The notes beneath the pieces are model-generated. The model had not been told where the DNA came from, did no database searches, and worked only from the letters and a program-made list of their open reading frames with translations. From the NCBI GenBank assembly GCA_016929095.1, contig JAFGJM010000027.1:1-54371 (forward strand): DNA of 54,371 nt, written 5' to 3'. The stretch is from Anaerolineales bacterium (lineage in GTDB: Bacteria > Chloroflexota > Anaerolineae > Anaerolineales > UBA4823). A program made the position numbers and the translations under genes. Shown piece by piece: positions 32,897 to 41,896 of this stretch (positions are counted from its first letter, which is position 1; the number at the start of each line of letters is the position of its first letter).

Positions 32897-35800
32897 TCAA
32901 CCCTGATTGACCAGTGAATCGATATAATCCGCCAGATCAGATAATCCCTCAGCTAATTCCAGATCTCCGTCTTCACGGGCAGTTTCGGCATTTTCGAGCA
33001 CCAATTTCAATAATTCGTTATCCAGGCGGTCTTTGTGCTGTTCAAGAGCTTCGGTTAAGTCATCTGAATTCAATAATAACTGTAACGTCTCGATCGCTCT
33101 GCCATTGGATGGTTGCACATCTTCTGATGCTTCAGCTTCTGCAAAATCAATTTTTTGACCGGTCATCGCCCGAAAATATTCCCTTTGTGCTTTTCGCACC
33201 TTTGGGGAAGCAAAGCTGGCGTGTTTCGTATAAATATGCTGATACAGTGAAGCAATGTCCGAAGAGGGCAAGATATTCCGGCTTTTTACCCCTTGCCGTA
33301 CCACATACTCTGCAGATACAGCCGGGATATGGCTAAATGATCCAACCCGGGAAAGGCGGATCAACCATTCCCAATCTTCCAGGGCGCTCATCTGTTCATC
33401 GAATAAGCCGGCTTCATCTAAAGCCTCCCGCCGAAAAACAAGACACAAATTGGGAATGTAATTTCTTACCAATAATAAATCTGGTGAGTAATGATTTGAA
33501 TAATATACTTCCTTCGAAACCACTTTTGTTTTGTTGCCTCGTTGTCCAACCGTTATCTGCAAGGCATCACTATACGCTGCAGCAATAGATTTATTGGCCA
33601 CCAACTCCGACACCAACATAAAAAGATGTTCTTGATGATATTCGTCATCATCATCTAAAAATGCGATAAATCTCCCTTTGGCTGATTGCATACCGAGATT
33701 GCGCGCTGCCCCGGCTCCTCGGTTTTCTTTCTGGTTAATATATTGAACGGATAACTTTTTATCGAAGCGATTTACCACTGATGAAACATCTTTTCCGCCA
33801 TCATTTATGACAACCGCCTCAATTTCAGGATAAGTCTGACTGGCGATGCTTTCTAATGCCCGCACTAATTCATTCGGCCGGTTGAAAGTAGGCACAACCA
33901 CCGACACAAGTGGGTATTTCTCGGCAGCCGTGGAAACAGCCCGATAGCTCTCAAGAAATACAGAGCCTAAGGTGGGCGGGAGGTTTTCATTTTCATTATC
34001 CCAATATCGGCTGCGGGCTTCTTGCGCTTCATCAACCGAAAGAGTTGCCCGCCGATGTTCAAGGCTTTGTTCTGCCATCAGGTATAAACCCAATACTTGA
34101 GGGATGTGATGAAATTGAGTTTTATCGGATATGCGCAGCCAAAACTCGTAATCGCCGGCTGAAGTCATCTTATCGTCGAATAAACCGAATTCATCGTGCA
34201 GTGAACGCCGCCACATGGGCTGCGGCCCGATAAAACAAACCTGGAACAAAAGTCGACGATCGAAGTCCGGCCAGCGGAATCGCCCGGTAATCGGACCCTG
34301 AGCTAGGGTAGTATTTGTTTTTTGCGTAATGGCGCAATCACCATACACCACACCTGTTTCCGGATTTTCTTCCAGGGCATTCACCATGATCTCGAATGCA
34401 TCCGGGGCGTGCCTGTCATCGGTGTTCGCGTTCGTGATGTATTTTCCTTTAGCCATTTTTATGGCGCGGTTCCAGGCGGCGTAAACCGATTCGCGTTGCT
34501 CGGTGCGCAGGTAGTGAATGTTAGGATAGCGGCGCTGGAAGGATTCCATAATGGCGGGCTCATTCTGCTGAGAACCACTGTCCACCACGATGATCTCTGT
34601 TTGCTTGACGATGGTTTGTGCTTCCAGGTCTTCGAGGCAGCCTCTAAGGAAATTGGCGGAATTATACGTGGAAACAATGGCCGACACTAAAGGATGGTCT
34701 GTATCAATGTTAAAATTTTCCACGTTTTCTTGTGTTGAGAGCAATTCTTGTTTGGAAAAATCGAATTCCGGCTTCTTTTCTTTTTGCGCGCCAGATTTTT
34801 TCGATCCAAGCATCCTTCGCAACCGATTTTGGGCAGTGACATAAGTCGGATACTCCTGGAGTACAAGGTTTTCCAGCAAGTTGATTGCCAGAACTGTATC
34901 ACCTAAAAGCTCTGCCACCTGTGATGCCAGATCTGCTACGCGCCACCGATAGCCTGCCGGCCAATTATGGTGCTTTATCGCTGTGATATACGCCGAAAGA
35001 GCATTGATCGCCCGGCCTTTTTTCTGTAGCGTTAGACCATACCAGTAATACAGAAATGCATCACAATATTCAGCTCCCTCGATAGCTTCTTCCAACAAAT
35101 TGAAAGCTGTGGCATCCATATCTGATACCAATTTTTCATTCCTTACCAACTCGGAAAAATTAAATCGCGTCAACCCTGTGTACAACCGCTTTATGTATTC
35201 CAACCCTTCAATCGACTCTTTCGGATAGCTGCGTTGGATCAAGGCGTGAATAAATCGACTACCGGTATGAACAGGCTCATCCGGATTCAACGGCGTATTT
35301 TGGTGATTAACCAGGGTTTCTTTGATTGAGTTCTCAACTTTTTGGCCAGTTTTTTCCCAGGAAAAGCGGAGCGCATTTTTGTAACCTGCAGCCACTAGTT
35401 GTTGGCGTTTCTCCGGTTTTTGAATCTCTAACAGGGCTTCTTTCATTTGAGCCACGTCGTTCTCATCAACATAGATGGCTGCCGATTTGGCAACTTCGGG
35501 GAGAGATGAGTTCCGGCAGGTGATCACCGGGCAACCCGATTTCATCGCCTCCAGAACGGGTAAACCAAATCCCTCGTGTTGCGAAGGATACACCAATGCC
35601 ACAGCGCCACTATAAGCCGTCGTAAGGTCTTCATCACTCAAATAAAGAACTTTGCTTTGTGAGCCTTTTACATAAGGTAAGAATATCTTTTCCAGTTCAG
35701 GCGGCCCGCCTGTGCAAACAATTTCATATTGCTCTTTATTTTCTAACAAAGAAAACGCCCTGAAAAACAGGATGGTGTTTTTATATAATGTTCGGTTGCC

Positions 35801-38383
35801 TACAATCAAGAAATATGGACGGCGGATATCGTATTTCTTCTTAAACTTATGGATTTCTTCCTCATTGTGCGGGCGAAAAGTGTCGGATACCGCATTATAG
35901 GTAATATACACATCGTGTTCTTTTTTCTGGGGATAAACCTTGCGGAAATCAGATTCTGTAGATTCGGAGACCGAGAGAAATGATGATGCTTTGTCGATGG
36001 CTTTCGCTTTGGCAACCCATTGAGCTTCGGTCAGATCCATGCCTTTGGTTTCCGGGATCATATCATGCAGCAAAAGCATGAGGTGGGTATTTTCCGGGTA
36101 TGTATAATATGTGGAAATGAAAAGGGCGGCATTCTCTTGATCGCATATGGATTGTAAATAAATTGGATCATCTTCCATATTACGATAGTCGAATCCATCG
36201 ATCGGTTTTCGCCGGATGCCTGGAATGATTGGCGCTGTAGAAGCTCGATCTAATAAAATAATATTATCCGCCATATCAGATTTTGCGAGTTCAGTTAATA
36301 GTGATTTCCAAACCCTACTGATCCCTACCGGGCGGTCTTTTTGAAGCTGAAAGATCACACCATCGATAAGCACTTTTCCTTTTGAGGGCGGCAATAATTG
36401 GATTGCGGTGCTTTCTTCCGGCTTTTCTTTAATCGTCTTTGCAGATTCCAGCCAGGTGATGATTTCATTTAATTGTTTATCCAATGTGAAGTTATCAAAA
36501 ACGTATTCCATGCCCTGACTGGCGATTTGCTCTGCAGAAACCGGGTCCGATTGAAGCCAACGGATAGCATCAAGCAGTGAATTTTTATCGGAATAATAAA
36601 CCAGATGCTGATTGTGTTCAAAAAGATTATCCACTGTCGGCTCACCCGTGTAATTGGTGAGCAATGCGCAACCGCATCCCAATGCTTCGTAAACCCGGCT
36701 GGGGTGATTGGAAAACAAAGATGGAAAATTCAATGCGATTTGATAATTACAAAAATCCTCAGCGATCTCCTCAGAAGTAACGGGTTTATCCTTATACTCC
36801 AATAATTCGATAGCGTTATTCTCACTCAAGAATTGGATCAACTCCCGCCTTGTTTCGTAAGTCTTGTTGGTGAAATAAGGGGTGGTCTTTCCCCTGAAAA
36901 ATGGGCGGGGAATCCTCTCCTTGAATGGTTTGCGGTTGTAGAATACTACATCATCCACACCGAAGGGCTGCCACATGGCAGGTAAACCAAGTTGAGTGAA
37001 CCAATCTTTGTCGGTAATATCGGTGTACACAATAGCATCGGAGAAATTGGCTGCCGAGATGACGGCTTCTTTCATTAACGAATTTTGAAATAAAGTACAA
37101 TTATTGATCACCGACTCTTGAACATAGAGTATCTTGCTGATCTTAGCTTTAGCCCACCTTTCCCGCCATCTTTCGGTTTGGTGAAGCATCTGAGAATGCC
37201 AATCAAAACCAAGCAATAAGATCAAATCAGCTTGAGGGTTGGCTAAATAGGCATAGAGACCATCGTCATCTTCAACATCCACATCACCCCATTTCGATTT
37301 TGGCGAAAACATGCGGTGAAAAATGCCCAATTTGCGCGCCCCATTCGCCCAGCCGCCCCCAACTGCCCAGGCATGTGTCCCGGTTGCTTGAATAACGACA
37401 TCTACTTTTGGCTTGCTGCCCAGAGTGCTAACCACAGCCGGGGCAGCGCGCTTTGGTTTTTGCTGAAGCGCGGTTTGCGATTTTTGCGGGATAAAATAGA
37501 TACCCCGCCCAACCGGGATATTATCTTTTAAATTCAAAGCTTTTTGTGATTGCGAATAAACCAAAGAATGCAAATTTTTGGCTGTATCGGCAAAATTTAT
37601 TCCTAAATCTTGTGATACGAAATCTTTCTCTAAAGTTAAAAAGAATTCTGTAAGCAAACCAGGGGTAATCGTTTTATTGGTATATTGGCTTCTAACCCTA
37701 TACATTTCCATCCAACGTTTAAACGCCCCCGCGTTGGTTTTTATATCTTCATACCACCTGTATGCTGAAAGAATTTCATCCATAACCACCACATCGAATT
37801 CTTTTCCGATGCGTATCCAATAATCGATATCCATTTCAAAATGCAATGTCTCATTAAGGAGACCTACCTTATCGAAGGCAATCCTGTTGATAAAAACAGA
37901 AGGTTGAAGAATGTACGATTGACCATTAATGAGGGTGTCAACATCAAATCCAACATAGTTCGAATATCGGCGGATTACTTTTCCATTTCTATCGGTGATA
38001 TTCCCGTTTCCAATATAAAGACCCGCGTCAGGGTATTGGTGGTATGCCTGAACAATATAATCAAAGGAATTTGGGTAATAAAAATCATCCGAATTAAGCC
38101 AGGCGAGGATATCTCCGGTGGCGCGCTGAAACCCTTTATTTATGGCATTCGTCTGCCCTTTATCTTTCTCACTAACCCAATATGCGAAATATTTTTCATA
38201 TTTCTTGATGATTTTTACACTTTCATCTGTGGAACCGCCATCCATGATGATATATTCCAGATTGGGATATTTCTGGTCAAGCACGCTTTGAATCGTGGCT
38301 TCGATGAATTCTCCCTGGTTATATGATGGCGTTATCACAGATATTTTTGGATAATTTGTATTATTCATCACTTTCATACCCAT
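32897..38383 (-). CDS. Giant multi-domain glycosyltransferase (1828 residues, five GT domains)
   Basis: Domains in order, with approximate residues: GT2 (5-230; ending its donor site in L-N-S-D-D), GT-B of the CgeB/Glyco_trans_1_2 type (325-645), GT4 (668-1025; E-G-F-G-L-P-V-L-E-A-M), TPR-like helices (1080-1200), GT2 (1230-1460; N-T-D-D), GT2 (1495-1740; L-D-D-D-D), and the shared helical module (1764-1826; A-R-E-D-G-D-L-E-L-A-E-G). All three GT2 domains keep the acidic metal site, and the GT4 keeps its E-x7-E motif, so several catalytic activities are likely. Such a protein could build a complete oligosaccharide on one chain. It lies 17 bases after the GT-sulfotransferase gene. The 156-base gap downstream shows no clear promoter. 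Confidence 0.88.
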   Translation of the reverse strand: MGMKVMNNTNYPKISVITPSYNQGEFIEATIQSVLDQKYPNLEYIIMDGGSTDESVKIIKKYEKYFAYWVSEKDKGQTNAINKGFQRATGDILAWLNSDDFYYPNSFDYIVQAYHQYPDAGLYIGNGNITDRNGKVIRRYSNYVGFDVDTLINGQSYILQPSVFINRIAFDKVGLLNETLHFEMDIDYWIRIGKEFDVVVMDEILSAYRWYEDIKTNAGAFKRWMEMYRVRSQYTNKTITPGLLTEFFLTLEKDFVSQDLGINFADTAKNLHSLVYSQSQKALNLKDNIPVGRGIYFIPQKSQTALQQKPKRAAPAVVSTLGSKPKVDVVIQATGTHAWAVGGGWANGARKLGIFHRMFSPKSKWGDVDVEDDDGLYAYLANPQADLILLLGFDWHSQMLHQTERWRERWAKAKISKILYVQESVINNCTLFQNSLMKEAVISAANFSDAIVYTDITDKDWFTQLGLPAMWQPFGVDDVVFYNRKPFKERIPRPFFRGKTTPYFTNKTYETRRELIQFLSENNAIELLEYKDKPVTSEEIAEDFCNYQIALNFPSLFSNHPSRVYEALGCGCALLTNYTGEPTVDNLFEHNQHLVYYSDKNSLLDAIRWLQSDPVSAEQIASQGMEYVFDNFTLDKQLNEIITWLESAKTIKEKPEESTAIQLLPPSKGKVLIDGVIFQLQKDRPVGISRVWKSLLTELAKSDMADNIILLDRASTAPIIPGIRRKPIDGFDYRNMEDDPIYLQSICDQENAALFISTYYTYPENTHLMLLLHDMIPETKGMDLTEAQWVAKAKAIDKASSFLSVSESTESDFRKVYPQKKEHDVYITYNAVSDTFRPHNEEEIHKFKKKYDIRRPYFLIVGNRTLYKNTILFFRAFSLLENKEQYEIVCTGGPPELEKIFLPYVKGSQSKVLYLSDEDLTTAYSGAVALVYPSQHEGFGLPVLEAMKSGCPVITCRNSSLPEVAKSAAIYVDENDVAQMKEALLEIQKPEKRQQLVAAGYKNALRFSWEKTGQKVENSIKETLVNHQNTPLNPDEPVHTGSRFIHALIQRSYPKESIEGLEYIKRLYTGLTRFNFSELVRNEKLVSDMDATAFNLLEEAIEGAEYCDAFLYYWYGLTLQKKGRAINALSAYITAIKHHNWPAGYRWRVADLASQVAELLGDTVLAINLLENLVLQEYPTYVTAQNRLRRMLGSKKSGAQKEKKPEFDFSKQELLSTQENVENFNIDTDHPLVSAIVSTYNSANFLRGCLEDLEAQTIVKQTEIIVVDSGSQQNEPAIMESFQRRYPNIHYLRTEQRESVYAAWNRAIKMAKGKYITNANTDDRHAPDAFEIMVNALEENPETGVVYGDCAITQKTNTTLAQGPITGRFRWPDFDRRLLFQVCFIGPQPMWRRSLHDEFGLFDDKMTSAGDYEFWLRISDKTQFHHIPQVLGLYLMAEQSLEHRRATLSVDEAQEARSRYWDNENENLPPTLGSVFLESYRAVSTAAEKYPLVSVVVPTFNRPNELVRALESIASQTYPEIEAVVINDGGKDVSSVVNRFDKKLSVQYINQKENRGAGAARNLGMQSAKGRFIAFLDDDDEYHQEHLFMLVSELVANKSIAAAYSDALQITVGQRGNKTKVVSKEVYYSNHYSPDLLLVRNYIPNLCLVFRREALDEAGLFDEQMSALEDWEWLIRLSRVGSFSHIPAVSAEYVVRQGVKSRNILPSSDIASLYQHIYTKHASFASPKVRKAQREYFRAMTGQKIDFAEAEASEDVQPSNGRAIETLQLLLNSDDLTEALEQHKDRLDNELLKLVLENAETAREDGDLELAEGLSDLADYIDSLVNQG

Positions 38384-38400
38384 TTACACATATAAAAAAA

Positions 38401-40875
38401 TTAAACATCGCCATTGTTTTGATTATTTTGTTGATTATTTGTTTGAAATTCTTGCAATTCTTGGAAAAACGACTCGCCTTGCTGAGCGATCATTTCGTCC
38501 AATAATGCTTGCACGTGTTTATAAAGCTCAATATCGAGTTGATTGTGCGCCACAATGACATCCAAAACATCTGCCGGCAATTCATTAATTGCAGATCTTT
38601 CTTTGGAGACATTCTTTCTTTCATAAAAAACATCATCCCAACCAAACAATCTTTTCATGATCAGCAATGATTCATCAAATCGCTCCATTAATCCCATCAT
38701 GACAAAATAATCAGATAAATTCTGCTTGGCGCTTTCTAATAGCTCTTGCGGCGCCTCGCCATATGGGACGGGATGATTGAGTTCTGCAAGCAACCTGGTT
38801 TGCCCATTGTTGACCTCGAGAGTTAGCTGCCTGGTCACATAATCTTTAAGTGTGATATTTTCCGCAGCTATCTTTTCATATAGATAGTGATTTGAGGTGC
38901 GTTTGGCATAATAGTAGTGCGAGATAACGCGGTCAATCGGCTCGCGCAGCATGGTGACATATTTACAGGGTTGAGGCATATATTCATGCAACTTCAATCC
39001 AAACCACATATGACCTTTCAATAGCCGATATTTCTTACGCTCTTCAAACGGTAATTCTTTAAATTCATTGGCTGCCTCTTGAACATTTATCCGATCCATT
39101 GTGTACACCTGGGATGGGTCGAATTGGCGCTCAAGAATCGCATCTAAAGACGTTCCTCCGGCTTTTGGGATATGGAAGAAGATCAGGGAAGGGTTTGTCT
39201 TCCCGCTATCACCGTCGGATGGGGTTGAAACAACCGGAACTGAGTCTTTCTGCATTTTTGGTAATTCAATGCCAGTAGTAACCGATAACAATTTTTCAAG
39301 ATTTCGCAGATTCTCCGCTAATATATAATCACCATCCGCAACGGCAGTCTCGATATTTATTTGTAATAAAGCAAAAAACGCCGGAGTCAGTTGATCCAGG
39401 TTCTCCTGGGATGAAAAAAAGGCGTCCGGGTCGGAAAATACTGAAGAGAGAAGTTGAACCGCATGGTTCAACGCTTCGATAGGCAAAGGACCATCAAGAT
39501 GGAGTATATGACCGATCTGTTTTCTCACGTCAAAATAATCGTCTAAGGCTTCATCAGGAGAAGGTTGATTATCGATATCAATGGTAGCCGTCTGCTGCAA
39601 TGCGATATTTTTGTCCATTGCTCCTTCAAACAGGTTTTGCATTTCTTGATCGGGAATTCTCTCTATCAGAAGTTCCCATAAATCATCATCCATCCCTCGG
39701 ATTTTTTGTTCAAATATGAATTGAGATTCAAAAGCGATACTGCAAAACCGTTTGGCAAATTCCGCTATCCGTTTTTGAGTTGCTTTTTTTGCCTGGGATT
39801 CTTTTATAAGGTCTGGTCCTGGCTTCAAGTTTGGTAAATATCCCATGAGCGCGTTTATCAAACTGTCCGCATCATAGCGGTTGAAATACAAGGCGTGATC
39901 GGGTGCTTGCTCATAATGGACTCTTAGATCAGACAGGAATATCGTTTTACCGAGGGCGCGAGCATCTTCGGTAACCGTACTCCACCCTTCGAACAAAGAA
40001 GGGTGAACAATCGCCATCGAACGGCGCATCAGTTGGATTTGATCTTCACGGGGGATAAAACCGGTAATATGAACAAGGTTTTGTATACCAAGCTGTTCTA
40101 TTTGTTGTTCGAGTTGAGAAAAATAATCCTTCGATCTATAATCGTTGATCGAACCTGTGCACACCAGGGGAATATTTATGCCTTGCGAAGATAACTTAGC
40201 AATCGCTTGAAAAAGTATTCCATGATTTTTATGCGCCCAAAATTGATTACAGCAAATCAGAAATTCATCCGGTAGATGATATTTATTTTGAATATCACCC
40301 GGATTCATTTTATATAATTCAGGTGCTATAGAAGCTGAAAATCGTAATACGCGAATGATTGCTTTTGTATCGGGGAACAGCTTTTTAAATTCATTTTCAG
40401 CGTCCTTGCTGCTTAATACCACAAGCCTGGATTCTTCGGCAATCTTTTTATATGATTCATCCCGTTTTTGATGCTCTTCTTCAGAAAAGAATTCCGGCAA
40501 GTAGATATGCTGAAAATCAGGTATCCAGGAGGCGCTACACATTTCCGGAAAAACATCCGCCGTAACCGGATAAAAGAAATCGATCTCCTCTTTTAATCGT
40601 TGTAAACTTTTACAATGGATAAACGGAGAAGGTATTACTGACTCAGCCTTTTTAATATCCTGACCCCAATAAATGATTCCATCCATGCAGGCAAATATCG
40701 ATTGATGCAGCTCGAGTGCTTCAAGAAACCCTTCTCGTACGATTAAAAAAATTTTTGGTCGATCATTTTTTGGCAGGATCGATATGGCTTTTGTCAATAA
40801 CTCGATGTAAGTAATCCCACCTATCCAGTTTTGATCGCCAATAATTGGAATGCCAACACGGATATTTTGAATCAT
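38401..40875 (-). CDS. Glycosyltransferase-sulfotransferase fusion with shared helical module
   Basis: The 824-residue product joins a GT4 domain (residues 1-420; I-P-I-I-G-D-Q-N-W-I-G-G at the start, H-P-S-L-F-E-G-W-S-T-V-T-E-D-A near 290), the shared module (about 465-528; Q-I-N-I-E-T-A-V-A-D-G-D-Y-I-L-A-E-N) and a C-terminal sulfotransferase domain. The latter has the PAPS 5'-phosphosulfate loop F-F-H-I-P-K-A-G-G-T-S near 563 and the 3'-phosphate motif L-R-E-P-I-D-R-V-I-S-H-Y near 643. Start: ATG 40875 with TGAGG 5 bases upstream; an upstream start at 40998 would overlap the epimerase by 77 bases and is rejected. The protein could add a sugar and sulfate it. Confidence 0.88.
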   Translation of the reverse strand: MIQNIRVGIPIIGDQNWIGGITYIELLTKAISILPKNDRPKIFLIVREGFLEALELHQSIFACMDGIIYWGQDIKKAESVIPSPFIHCKSLQRLKEEIDFFYPVTADVFPEMCSASWIPDFQHIYLPEFFSEEEHQKRDESYKKIAEESRLVVLSSKDAENEFKKLFPDTKAIIRVLRFSASIAPELYKMNPGDIQNKYHLPDEFLICCNQFWAHKNHGILFQAIAKLSSQGINIPLVCTGSINDYRSKDYFSQLEQQIEQLGIQNLVHITGFIPREDQIQLMRRSMAIVHPSLFEGWSTVTEDARALGKTIFLSDLRVHYEQAPDHALYFNRYDADSLINALMGYLPNLKPGPDLIKESQAKKATQKRIAEFAKRFCSIAFESQFIFEQKIRGMDDDLWELLIERIPDQEMQNLFEGAMDKNIALQQTATIDIDNQPSPDEALDDYFDVRKQIGHILHLDGPLPIEALNHAVQLLSSVFSDPDAFFSSQENLDQLTPAFFALLQINIETAVADGDYILAENLRNLEKLLSVTTGIELPKMQKDSVPVVSTPSDGDSGKTNPSLIFFHIPKAGGTSLDAILERQFDPSQVYTMDRINVQEAANEFKELPFEERKKYRLLKGHMWFGLKLHEYMPQPCKYVTMLREPIDRVISHYYYAKRTSNHYLYEKIAAENITLKDYVTRQLTLEVNNGQTRLLAELNHPVPYGEAPQELLESAKQNLSDYFVMMGLMERFDESLLIMKRLFGWDDVFYERKNVSKERSAINELPADVLDVIVAHNQLDIELYKHVQALLDEMIAQQGESFFQELQEFQTNNQQNNQNNGDV

Positions 40876-40921
40876 ATTTTCCTCAATCATTACAGGGGAT
40901 AACATTGGGTAAATCCACGCA

Positions 40922-41890
40922 TCATGAAAATGTCCCTTTGGAACCATCAGATAAATACCAATCGACCGTTCGCTGCAAGCCTTCTTGCAACGAGACAACA
41001 GGATGGTAGCCTAATGACATAAGCGACGAAATGTTTACCGCCCATTTATCGGCATCGCCAGGTCGTACCGATCCGGAATATACAATTTCGGGTGAAATCC
41101 TAAAAATATCACATAGGTTTTTTGCCAAATCAGAGATGGAACTCTCTTTTCCTGAGGCGACGTTGTATACCTCCCCCTGCGCCGGTGCAACTTGTGCGGT
41201 TAGCAACAGGGCTTCAACGGTATCGGTGACGTAGTTAAAATCGCGAACCTGGGATCCATCCCCAAAAATGTGTAATTTTTCTTTGTTTTGTTCGATTTTT
41301 CGACAAAAATCAAAAACAACTTGCTTTTTCTGCCGGGGACCATATAAAGAAAAGAAACGTAACGAAACAGCCTTCAGATCATAAATCTTACTGAACACTT
41401 CAATATATCTCTCAGCAGCTAATTTCGCCACGCCATAAGGAGAAATGGGGATGGTTGGGTCGGTTTCTTTGATCGGAGTTGAAAGCGGATTTCCATAAAC
41501 CGCCGCCGAGGAAGCAAAAATCAATTTTCCCTTCCAGGCAGATTCCCGTAACGCCTCTAATAACCGAAAAGTCCCATAAAGATTTACCTTGTAATCATGC
41601 GCCGGGTTTTCGATTGAAGGGGGAACATAGGCATTCCCTGCCAGATGAAATATATAATCGAAATGATTATTTTCCAGGAAGTCTTTCCAATCCAGCGCTA
41701 TGATATCTTTTTCATGTATCTCGACCTTCTCAGCCACATTCTTTAAATTTTGGATATGTCCCGAGCTAAAATCATCGATGATTGCAACCTTCATCCCAAC
41801 TTCGACCAGTTTTTCCACCAGATGCGAACCGATAAAGCCGGCTCCACCTGTTACCAAAACGTTTTGAGAATCCCATTTCTTTATTGTCAT
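40922..41890 (-). CDS. NAD-dependent sugar-nucleotide epimerase/dehydratase (extended SDR)
   Basis: This enzyme probably makes the donor sugar for the island, for example by 4-epimerisation of a UDP-sugar. The 322-residue product has the Rossmann motif T-G-G-A-G-F-I-G-S at residues 14-22, a D-D-F-S-S-G segment that binds the adenosine ribose, and the catalytic Y-G-V-A-K near 150. It is of GalE/WbpP type by pattern; which sugar is used cannot be read. It is 6 bases from the methyltransferase gene upstream and 46 from the GT-sulfotransferase gene. Confidence 0.9.
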   Translation of the reverse strand: MTIKKWDSQNVLVTGGAGFIGSHLVEKLVEVGMKVAIIDDFSSGHIQNLKNVAEKVEIHEKDIIALDWKDFLENNHFDYIFHLAGNAYVPPSIENPAHDYKVNLYGTFRLLEALRESAWKGKLIFASSAAVYGNPLSTPIKETDPTIPISPYGVAKLAAERYIEVFSKIYDLKAVSLRFFSLYGPRQKKQVVFDFCRKIEQNKEKLHIFGDGSQVRDFNYVTDTVEALLLTAQVAPAQGEVYNVASGKESSISDLAKNLCDIFRISPEIVYSGSVRPGDADKWAVNISSLMSLGYHPVVSLQEGLQRTVDWYLSDGSKGTFS

Positions 41891-41896
41891 GAAACA

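Noticed and set aside
40876..40998. N-terminal extension of the GT-sulfotransferase protein
   Set aside because: It overlaps the epimerase gene by 77 bases, while ATG 40875 has a good ribosome site and begins right before the conserved GT start.
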